A DNA stretch of 5,122 nucleotides, from the NCBI GenBank assembly GCA_029261305.1, contig JAJDBO010000143.1:1-5122 (forward strand), given 5' to 3'. The notes beneath the pieces were generated by a model that saw only the letters and a program-made list of their open reading frames with translations, did not search any database and was not told where the DNA came from. Positions 1 to 4,645 of this stretch are shown here, piece after piece (position 1 is the stretch's first letter; each line of letters starts with the position of its first letter). The DNA comes from Nitrospirales bacterium (GTDB lineage Bacteria; Nitrospirota; Nitrospiria; Nitrospirales; UBA8639). The position numbers were made by a program, and so were the translations under genes.

Positions 1-903
1 CAACCTTGGCCGATGATACTCAATGCCATCTACTTGGCAATCAATTCGATTGGCGACTTCAAGGACCCCGGGGAGAGATTTTTCCGGTGACTCAACACGG
101 ATATCCAAGCCATTGTCAATTCTACGGATATCTCGAACGTAAGGAAGGGTTTTCACTCCCTCGCTGAGCTGGTCAAGTTTCTCAACCTGGCTTTCTTTGA
201 CGGTCAAGATCAGACGATCGCCACCTAACCCGGCTTTGAGTTCCTTGGGGGATCCAATGACTTTAATCTTTCCTCCATCAATGATGGCGAGCCGATCGCA
301 CAGTTGATCGGCTTCTTCCAAATAGTTGGTCGTCATGACGATGGTGATGCCTTGTTCCCTTAACTGGCGTATATAATCCCAGATCCGAAGACGGCTTTGG
401 ACATCAAGGCCAAGCGTGGGTTCATCGAGAAAGACGATTTTGGGATTGGGCAGCAAGCCGCAGGCAATATCTAATTTGCGCTTCATTCCGCCCGAATATG
501 TTTTGGCAGCTCGATCCGCTTGTTCTTCCAGATTGACGAGTTTGAGCAATTCCTTAATACGTTCCTTTGCGTGGGCCTTGGGTAAGTGATAGAGGTCACC
601 CAGGAGTTCAAGATGTTCACGGCCTGTGAGGAATCGATCGATTGCTCGTTCTTGGGGAACGTACCCAATGAGACTTCTGACGGTGTCCGCTTCTTCCACG
701 ACATCATGTCCGAGCACCGTGGCTGTTCCAGATGTTGGTTGAAGGACGGTGATGAGAATGCGAAGCGTCGTACTTTTCCCGGCCCCATTAGGACCGAGGA
801 GGCCAAAAATTTCTCCGGAGTGAATGGTTAAGGAAAGATCATCAATGGCCGTGACAGACCCATACGTCTTCCTTAAGCTTTTCGCTTCAATTGCAGGATT
901 CAT
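1..903 (-). CDS. ABC exporter ATP-binding subunit, DrrA family (C-terminus cut by window edge)
   Basis: This is the cytoplasmic ATPase subunit of an ABC-2 type exporter; ATP hydrolysis would drive a separate membrane permease that is not in the window. The 301 visible residues contain, in order, Walker A GPNGAGKST (37-45), the Q-loop glutamine (Q84), the signature SGGMKRK (137-143), Walker B IVFLDEP (156-162) and the D-loop GLD (165-167). The H-switch position reads TTNYLEEAD (191-199), with Asn193 where most ABC ATPases have His. An extra C-terminal domain follows from about residue 220 and ends in EYHRPRL, where DrrA-like proteins usually continue with a short LDDVF-type tail, so probably only 20-40 residues are missing. 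The ATG at 903 shares one base with the stop of the preceding gene (TAATG), which points to translational coupling; its own ribosome binding site is weak. The exported substrate cannot be read from the sequence; the drug-resistance name is only a family label. Confidence 0.93.
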   Translation of the reverse strand, partial: MNPAIEAKSLRKTYGSVTAIDDLSLTIHSGEIFGLLGPNGAGKSTTLRILITVLQPTSGTATVLGHDVVEEADTVRSLIGYVPQERAIDRFLTGREHLELLGDLYHLPKAHAKERIKELLKLVNLEEQADRAAKTYSGGMKRKLDIACGLLPNPKIVFLDEPTLGLDVQSRLRIWDYIRQLREQGITIVMTTNYLEEADQLCDRLAIIDGGKIKVIGSPKELKAGLGGDRLILTVKESQVEKLDQLSEGVKTLPYVRDIRRIDNGLDIRVESPEKSLPGVLEVANRIDCQVDGIEYHRPRL

Positions 904-1571
904 TATTCCAATTCTTGTGAATGTTGTTGTGCGTCAAGTTTAAATCGAAGCAAGTCGATTAGTCGGCGTGTTTGTTGGTGCAGGCTTTCAGATTCCAATA
1001 AAAACTGTTTTTCCAATGGGGTGAAATCCATGCAAGACGATAGGCTATTGATGAGCACCGAGTCTGAGATGGATTGGCCGGTGATCAATTTACACAGTTC
1101 TTGCGCTTTGCGGGCGCGTAAATATTGCAAGGCGAATTTAGTGAGGGTGAGTCGAATGCCTGGATCAATGGGGTCTCGGAAGGCCTCATCAGTCCTCAGG
1201 GAAATTTTTGCTCGTCGATAGCTAGTATCAAAAAATTCTTCTTCAATATCGTAGCGCGCCAACCCGTGTAAAATGACATTCGATCGTCCATCTGCGAGAG
1301 GCTGAACATTTTTGATCCTTCCCACGCATCCAAGCGAGAATACAGGGGGATTGCCATAGTAATCATTTTCCCATCCCTCTTTTAACAGCACCATGCCGAT
1401 GCACTTTTCTTCCTGGTCGGCGTCCATAATCATGTCGCGATAACGTGGCTCAAAAATATGGAGTGGGAGATAGGTATCAGGGAAAAACACCACATTTGGC
1501 AGTGGAAAGATAGGAATCACATCTGGAATCGGAAAGACTTCAGATGGTGTTCTTCGATCGAGTTCGGGCAT
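903..1571 (-). CDS. Stand-alone LON substrate-binding-domain protein (PF02190 type)
   Basis: This 222-residue protein matches the N-terminal substrate-recognition domain of Lon protease but lacks the AAA+ and protease domains. The family block IPIFPLPNVVFFPD...LPLHIFEPRYRDMI spans residues 19-48, followed by IGMVLLKEGW (58-67), GCVGRI (81-86) and DGRSNVILHGLARYDI (94-109). The remainder is helical, from about residue 137. No signal peptide is visible, so it is probably cytoplasmic; its role is unknown, and binding of peptides or unfolded protein is a family-based guess. The frame stays open upstream to 1733, but I chose the ATG at 1571. The family block begins soon after it, the length fits stand-alone members, and longer versions would run through the divergent promoter region. 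No Shine-Dalgarno sequence precedes 1571. It is the first gene of a unit with the ABC ATPase. Confidence 0.88.
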   Translation of the reverse strand: MPELDRRTPSEVFPIPDVIPIFPLPNVVFFPDTYLPLHIFEPRYRDMIMDADQEEKCIGMVLLKEGWENDYYGNPPVFSLGCVGRIKNVQPLADGRSNVILHGLARYDIEEEFFDTSYRRAKISLRTDEAFRDPIDPGIRLTLTKFALQYLRARKAQELCKLITGQSISDSVLINSLSSCMDFTPLEKQFLLESESLHQQTRRLIDLLRFKLDAQQHSQELE

Positions 1572-1576
1572 GAGGT

Positions 1577-1606
1577 ACGATAGCGAACGCCTTAAATGCT
1601 TGTCAA
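1577..1606 (-). promoter_or_regulatory. Candidate sigma-70 promoter for the LON-domain gene, possibly leaderless
   Basis: On the minus strand a consensus -35 TTGACA (1606-1601) is followed after 18 bases by TATCGT (1582-1577, four of six matches). Transcription would begin near 1570-1571, essentially at the chosen ATG, which would give a leaderless mRNA. This agrees with the missing ribosome binding site but rests on one weak -10 element. Confidence 0.35.
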
Positions 1607-1614
1607 CGTGACAA
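1600..1614. promoter_or_regulatory. Perfect palindrome TTGTCA-ACG-TGACAA, candidate operator
   Basis: A perfect inverted repeat with 6-base arms and a 3-base centre lies in the divergent intergenic region. It overlaps the consensus -35 of the minus-strand unit and sits about 55 bases upstream of the -35 of the plus-strand unit. A dimeric helix-turn-helix repressor bound here could block the LON/ABC promoter. The regulator is not identifiable from the window. Confidence 0.45.
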
Positions 1615-1667
1615 CACACGAGGCAACGTCCATGCAAAACCATGAATTCCCGCATGAGGAAAGGCGA

Positions 1668-1696
1668 TTGCGAGTTCAATGACTGCATGCTATAAG
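1668..1696 (+). promoter_or_regulatory. Sigma-70 promoter with extended -10 for the CrtC-like/lipoprotein operon
   Basis: TTGCGA (1668-1673), a 17-base spacer and TATAAG (1691-1696) form a good promoter. A TG at 1688-1689 adds the extended -10 motif (TGCTATAAG). The start point would fall near 1701-1704, just before a purine-rich GGATGAGAAGG. This makes the upstream ATG at 1679 unlikely as the start of the following gene. Confidence 0.55.
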
Positions 1697-1732
1697 CGGT
1701 ACCAGGATGAGAAGGCTCACGTTTTGCGTCCA

Positions 1733-2917
1733 ATGAAACGGTTCAATCGAGGGTTTCTCTGCATAGAAGGCATTGCTGTGTTTTTTGCAGGGGTGCTCTT
1801 CAGTTTTGTGATCGTTCCACAGTCTGTGGTGGCTGTAGAAGCGATTGACTCTTACGACTCATCTCTCGGAGGGGCGCAAGCTCGGCCAGGCTACGTCTAT
1901 TCGTTTCCACGTGACCACGGATCCCACAATCAATATGGACTGGAATGGTGGTATTTCACTGGGCATCTTGCCTCGGAAGCAGGTCGGGAGTTTGGATATG
2001 AGCTGACCTTTTTCCGCAAGGTCATAGATAACTCTCAAGTCCAGAACAGCGCGTCACGTTGGGCCATCAAGCATATATACTTTGCTCATTTCGCTTTGAC
2101 GGATGTCGAAAGCCAAACCTTTCGATTCGCGGAAAAACTTAGCCGGGCTGGACTCGGGAAAGCTGGTGCCCATGCTGAGCAAATGAGGGTGTGGATTGAT
2201 CGCTGGACCATTTCCCCGGTGCGTCCCGATCATCAAGTGCTAGAACTCCAAGCCTCTGACGGGGATATTGGTGTGGACCTTCGACTTGCCCTGGAAAAAC
2301 CACCAATTATTCATGGAGAAGAAGGCATTAGTCGTAAGGGTGTGGATGTGGGGCAGGCCTCACATTATTATTCTCTAACCCGATTGGGCACAAAAGGTCT
2401 GCTGAGTATTCAGGAAAAAACTATTGAGGTGGTCGGTCTCAGCTGGATGGATCATGAATTTGGTTCGGGAAAACTTGGCGATGATCAAGTTGGGTGGGAT
2501 TGGTTCAGCATTCAGTTTGGCTCAAACATGGAATTAATGGTGTATCTCCTGCGAAAGAAAGATGGGTCTATAGACAAAGTGTCGAGCGGGACTCTCATTT
2601 TCCCGGATGGCCGGTCTCGCCATTTACGATTGCAGGACATGAAGGTCGACACGCAGGATTTTTGGACGAGCACAAAAACCCAGACCAGGTATCCGGCCAA
2701 ATGGGTGCTTGAGGTGCCTTCGGTGCAACTTCGAGTGACGGTCCAGCCTGTATTGTCTGACCAGGAATTGCAAACATCTAGGAGTACGAACGTTGCTTAT
2801 TGGGAGGGGGCGGTGAACGTGAGTGGCCAGCATGGTGACATGCCAATCTTTGGACAGGGGTATGTGGAGCTTACTGGATATTCTCGACCACTGAAGATGA
2901 ATGGGGAAAACCCCTGA
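1733..2917 (+). CDS. Secreted CrtC/AttH-like lipocalin-fold protein (COG5621-type 'predicted secreted hydrolase')
   Basis: This 394-residue exported protein belongs to the family often labelled carotenoid 1,2-hydratase or predicted secreted hydrolase. Diagnostic blocks are EWWYFTGHL (71-79), SHYYSLTR (210-217), WMDHEFGS (238-245), GWDWFSIQF (254-262), YWEGAVNVSG (356-365) and GYVELTGYS (376-384), consistent with two lipocalin-like halves. Residues 1-37 form a signal peptide: basic MKRFNR, a hydrophobic stretch to about residue 35, and likely cleavage after AVEA. The substrate is unknown. No carotenoid genes are nearby, so I would not infer carotenoid hydration. The ATG at 1733 is used, but a TTG at 1724 has the better-placed ribosome binding site (GAGAAGG 1709-1715, 8-base gap) and would add three residues. 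An in-frame ATG at 1679 lies upstream of the predicted transcription start. The gene is probably co-transcribed with the lipoprotein gene that follows. Confidence 0.88.
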   Translation: MKRFNRGFLCIEGIAVFFAGVLFSFVIVPQSVVAVEAIDSYDSSLGGAQARPGYVYSFPRDHGSHNQYGLEWWYFTGHLASEAGREFGYELTFFRKVIDNSQVQNSASRWAIKHIYFAHFALTDVESQTFRFAEKLSRAGLGKAGAHAEQMRVWIDRWTISPVRPDHQVLELQASDGDIGVDLRLALEKPPIIHGEEGISRKGVDVGQASHYYSLTRLGTKGLLSIQEKTIEVVGLSWMDHEFGSGKLGDDQVGWDWFSIQFGSNMELMVYLLRKKDGSIDKVSSGTLIFPDGRSRHLRLQDMKVDTQDFWTSTKTQTRYPAKWVLEVPSVQLRVTVQPVLSDQELQTSRSTNVAYWEGAVNVSGQHGDMPIFGQGYVELTGYSRPLKMNGENP

Positions 2918-2924
2918 ACTGACT

Positions 2925-3953
2925 ATGAACGTTTTCTCCAAGATGGCTCTTTTTAGTCTTTTGCCCCTAATGCTGCTGATTGGGTGCAGCCAGCGCAGTG
3001 ATCGGGTAGCGGCGGTGGCGGTCCATCCGACCAAACCCAACATTATCTATGTGGCCACTGAAGAAGGTGTGTATAAAACCAGAGATGGAGGCTTTGGATG
3101 GGAGCGCCTTACTGAAGGGTTGAGTCGTATTCGAGTGATGAACCTGGCTATTGATCCTCTTCTCCCAGCCAATGTGTTCGCGGGAACACTTACAGATGGG
3201 GTGTATAAAAGTCCTGATGGTGGGCGACGGTGGTTGCCAAGGAATGCTGGCATTCAAAAAGGCACCATCTCCGCCAATGTGAATGAGCTGGTGTTTCACC
3301 CTATTGATTCTCAGACCATATACGCGGCAACGACAGTTGGGGTATTTCGTAGTACGGATGGGGGGCAGTCGTGGGTTGAACGCATGAATGGAATGAATGA
3401 AATTAATTTTATTGTGGCTTTGGCTGTTGATCCCCAACATCCCAATATTATTTACGCTGGGACCAGTGGTGGGGTGTATCGGAGTTTTAATGGAACGGAA
3501 AATTGGATAAAAATCAATGATGGCCTGGTCCCCGATGATGCCAAATTGGCCTCGATGGCATTGGGAGTCAATAAATTAGTGATTGACCCATCAAATACGA
3601 GCCTTGTTTATGCTGGAACCACCAAAGGATTGTTTAAAACATTGGATAAGGGAGTGTCCTGGACAAAGATCGACACAAGTTTGGGTGATCCCTACGTGAG
3701 TAGTTTGGTGATAAACCCCAAGAGTTCCTATCAATTATATATGGGAACGAGTGAAGGGGTATTTGAAAGTCAAGATTCCGGGGGTACCTGGGCTCCCAGG
3801 CAGGAGGGGCTTGAAAATCTAAATATTCGAATCCTTGTTATGGACCCCAAAAATCCTGAAATCATATATTGTGGCACCAATGGTGGCGGTTTCTATAAAA
3901 GCCATAATTCCGCAAAATCTTGGGACTCCATTCCTCTAACCCTCCATCCTTGA
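2925..3953 (+). CDS. Lipoprotein with seven Asp-box (BNR/sortilin/YCF48-like) repeats, probable beta-propeller
   Basis: This 342-residue protein has a lipoprotein signal peptide with lipobox LIGC (18-21), so Cys21 would be lipidated. Ser22 at +2 would favour the outer membrane by the E. coli rule. The rest is seven repeats of 43-52 residues, each with an IIYAGT-like strand, a GVYKS-like strand and an Asp-box ending in Trp at 59, 103, 150, 194, 246, 289 and 333. Seven units with no large extra domain suggest a closed seven-bladed propeller acting as an extracytoplasmic binding or assembly scaffold; no catalytic residues can be assigned. The ATG at 2925 is seven bases past the preceding stop and gives a compact signal peptide (MNVFSK then hydrophobic). 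An in-frame ATG at 2901 overlaps the upstream gene by 17 bases and would add eight residues including a Glu. Neither start has a strong ribosome binding site, so coupling to the upstream gene is likely. Confidence 0.88.
   Translation: MNVFSKMALFSLLPLMLLIGCSQRSDRVAAVAVHPTKPNIIYVATEEGVYKTRDGGFGWERLTEGLSRIRVMNLAIDPLLPANVFAGTLTDGVYKSPDGGRRWLPRNAGIQKGTISANVNELVFHPIDSQTIYAATTVGVFRSTDGGQSWVERMNGMNEINFIVALAVDPQHPNIIYAGTSGGVYRSFNGTENWIKINDGLVPDDAKLASMALGVNKLVIDPSNTSLVYAGTTKGLFKTLDKGVSWTKIDTSLGDPYVSSLVINPKSSYQLYMGTSEGVFESQDSGGTWAPRQEGLENLNIRILVMDPKNPEIIYCGTNGGGFYKSHNSAKSWDSIPLTLHP
3003..3941 (+). repeat. Seven tandem Asp-box propeller repeats within the lipoprotein gene
   Basis: The Asp-boxes in order are TRDGGFGW, SPDGGRRW, STDGGQSW, SFNGTENW, TLDKGVSW, SQDSGGTW and SHNSAKSW. 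The first three are canonical S/T-x-D-G-G-x-x-W, the fourth and seventh are degenerate (Asn for Asp), and the fifth and sixth are intermediate. The Trp-to-Trp spacings are 44, 47, 44, 52, 43 and 44 residues. Confidence 0.85.
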
Positions 3954-4182
3954 TTTTTTTGACTATTCAAATCAATTTCTCGAAGAAGATTTCGCAATTT
4001 TTTGACATTTCTGACTATTTGTTACGAAAAGGTAACTAGTTTATTTCAAGGCCTTCGTCTTAAAAAAAAATATAAATTTTTCAAGATTGGTCGGTCTTAC
4101 TATGGAGCTTTCAGTAAAATTCATAAAAGTACTCCAACTTTGCTGTAGGACAAAAATGTAAACAAAACAAATGCCTTAGTAT

Positions 4183-4209
4183 GTTACCAAAAATAAACAT
4201 CAATGAAAT
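4183..4209 (+). repeat. Imperfect direct repeat, copy 1 (candidate activator site)
   Basis: GTTACCAA, four variable bases, AAACAT and CAATGAAAT. Copy 2 lies 166 bases downstream. Within the copy GTT-N10-AAC forms a dyad, extended to ATGTT/AACAT at 4181-4200. If the -24/-12 promoter is real, this copy lies roughly 270-295 bases upstream of its start point. Confidence 0.5.
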
Positions 4210-4325
4210 TTTTGAAATAAACAAAAAATCCTATGGAGATAAATTGTAATTATTCAACATAAGCTATTGTTTATATTGTATTTAAACTAAATTTTGTGCC
4301 AATTATATTAATGATTTGTAATTTC

Positions 4326-4338
4326 AATCAATAAATTA
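4326..4338 (+). promoter_or_regulatory. IHF-consensus match
   Basis: AATCAA-TAAA-TTA matches the IHF consensus WATCAANNNNTTR exactly. It lies between the two direct repeats and about 140 bases upstream of the predicted -24/-12 start point. In DNA this A+T-rich a chance match is quite possible. Confidence 0.25.
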
Positions 4339-4348
4339 TTAAAAATAC

Positions 4349-4377
4349 GTTACCAATTAGAAACATGACAATGAAAT
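4349..4377 (+). repeat. Imperfect direct repeat, copy 2 (candidate activator site)
   Basis: GTTACCAA, TTAG, AAACAT, two extra bases (GA) and CAATGAAAT. It matches copy 1 at 24 of 27 aligned positions, with one two-base gap. It keeps the GTT-N10-AAC dyad at identical spacing. It lies about 100-130 bases upstream of the predicted -24/-12 start point, a typical enhancer distance. Confidence 0.5.
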
Positions 4378-4450
4378 ATAAATCCAGGAATAGTTTAATT
4401 TTAACCTTTTAAAACAAATAGTTATGGTTTGTTTTTGATGCTGAATCTAA

Positions 4451-4467
4451 TGGCTTAATAATTGCTT
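4451..4467 (+). promoter_or_regulatory. Sigma-54 (-24/-12) promoter candidate for nxrA
   Basis: TGGC (4451-4454), seven bases and TTGCT (4462-4466) match the sigma-54 consensus TGGCACGN4TTGCW except for the ACG. The GG and GC pairs are exactly ten bases apart. Transcription would start near 4477, giving a leader of about 170 nt before nxrA. The A+T-rich upstream DNA with paired dyad repeats fits activator-dependent initiation. Confidence 0.5.
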
Positions 4468-4499
4468 ATTAATTACTGTCATTATTTTAGGGAAACGAA

Positions 4500-4592
4500 A
4501 TGTATTTAAATTTAACCAACAAAAAGAATCAAAGGGAGGGAGGTGGCCCGGTTAGCTTGTCCCTTTTTGAAGGGGAAATTTTTAATGTTTAA
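4500..4592 (+). CDS. Possible 30-residue leader peptide upstream of nxrA
   Basis: A short ORF starts with ATG at 4500 and ends with TAA at 4590-4592. AGGG at 4489-4492 lies seven bases before the ATG, a reasonable ribosome binding site. The peptide begins MYLNLTNKKNQR, continues with EGGGPVSLSL and ends FEGEIFNV. It has no recognisable domain, signal peptide or run of a single amino acid like those in classical amino-acid attenuators. It would lie wholly within the leader made from the -24/-12 promoter. Its stop codon overlaps the first of two hairpins before nxrA. A 30-codon ORF can occur by chance, and if transcription instead starts near 4593 it would not be in the mRNA. I do not recognise it. 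Confidence 0.3.
   Translation: MYLNLTNKKNQREGGGPVSLSLFEGEIFNV
4531..4580 (+). promoter_or_regulatory. Alternative hairpins in the nxrA leader (attenuator-like)
   Basis: TCCCTTT at 4560-4566 can pair with AAAGGGA at 4531-4537 (seven bases). Alternatively, TCCCTT at 4560-4565 can pair with AAGGGG at 4570-4575 around a TTTG loop (five pairs plus a G-U). The second hairpin is followed by AAATTTTT, so it resembles a weak intrinsic terminator. The two pairings exclude each other. The stems are short and the T run starts three bases after the stem, so termination would be inefficient at best. Confidence 0.3.
4557..4586 (+). promoter_or_regulatory. Alternative sigma-70-like promoter close to nxrA
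   Basis: TTGTCC (4557-4562, four of six), an 18-base spacer and TTTAAT (4581-4586, five of six) could direct a start near 4593, about 50 bases before nxrA. It competes with the -24/-12 candidate; both could be used under different conditions. Confidence 0.3.
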
Positions 4593-4623
4593 CGTATTCC
4601 ACGTTAGGCTGTCTGGAACAGCC
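4590..4623 (+). promoter_or_regulatory. Two abutting perfect 6-5-6 inverted repeats before the nxrA ribosome binding site
   Basis: TAACGT-ATTCC-ACGTTA (4590-4606) is followed with no gap by GGCTGT-CTGGA-ACAGCC (4607-4623). Both have 6-base arms and 5-base loops. TTCCA at 4597-4601 is complementary to TGGAA at 4614-4618, so the loop regions could also interact. The second hairpin ends seven bases before GAGGAGGT. They may be mRNA-stabilising or regulatory stem-loops, or the first may be a DNA operator at a nearby transcription start. Confidence 0.5.
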
Positions 4624-4630
4624 GTTACAC

Positions 4631-4638
4631 GAGGAGGT
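4631..4638 (+). promoter_or_regulatory. Strong Shine-Dalgarno of nxrA
   Basis: GAGGAGGT with a seven-base gap to the ATG at 4646 is near-perfect complementarity to the 16S rRNA tail. It is far stronger than the ribosome binding sites of the other genes here, as expected for a very highly translated enzyme. Confidence 0.85.
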
Positions 4639-4645
4639 CTTTGCA

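Larger units (their letters stand above)
3954..4530. other. Extremely A+T-rich intergenic island upstream of nxrA
   Basis: About 575 bases without a conventional gene on either strand. G+C is about one fifth in the lines I counted (12 of 60 in 4201-4260, 11 of 60 in 4321-4380), whereas flanking genes are near half. It begins right after the lipoprotein stop and ends near the purine-rich AAAGGGAGGGAGG at 4531. It contains long A and T runs, the direct repeats, an IHF-like site, a GTTAC-N6-GTAAC inverted repeat at 4021-4036 and the -24/-12 element. No transposon ends or tRNA remnants were seen. It looks like a large regulatory region rather than a decayed gene. Confidence 0.8.

Noticed and set aside
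483..831. Open frames of 81 to 107 codons overlapping the ABC ATPase gene in other frames
   Set aside because: They lie inside a gene with clear Walker A, signature and Walker B motifs, and their translations show no family features.
1572..1733. Longer LON-domain protein starting at 1733, 1688, 1655 or 1643, including a CLVCCH motif
   Set aside because: The extension crosses the divergent promoter and palindrome, does not resemble the family, and the Cys-rich stretch is probably noncoding. The 1643 start has a GGGA upstream, so it is not fully excluded.
2494..3440. Overlapping frames within the CrtC-like and propeller genes, including a 157-codon minus-strand frame
   Set aside because: They are shadows of two well-supported genes. 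Their apparent repeats only mirror the tandem Asp-box coding repeats.
3951..4010. Rho-independent terminator after the lipoprotein gene
   Set aside because: There are T runs (TTTTTTT right after the stop, and TTTTTT near 4000), but the only stems before them are about four to five base pairs. Not enough to call a terminator.
4102..4161. 19-codon ORF starting ATGGAGCTTTCA
   Set aside because: No ribosome binding site, no similarity that I recognise, and short enough to be chance.
4100..4238. CTATGGAG occurring at 4100-4107 and 4231-4238
   Set aside because: Only eight bases match, and the flanks do not extend the similarity.
4532..4546. G-quadruplex in GGGAGGGAGGTGG, or a stray ribosome binding site
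   Set aside because: It could form at most a two-layer quadruplex. As a ribosome binding site it has only an in-frame TTG 12 bases later within the same small ORF. No independent support.
4544..4560. TGGCCCG-GTTA-GCTT as a second sigma-54 promoter
   Set aside because: The -24 half is good, but the -12 half reads GCTT rather than TTGC, and no GC falls ten bases after the GG. The element at 4451-4467 is much better.
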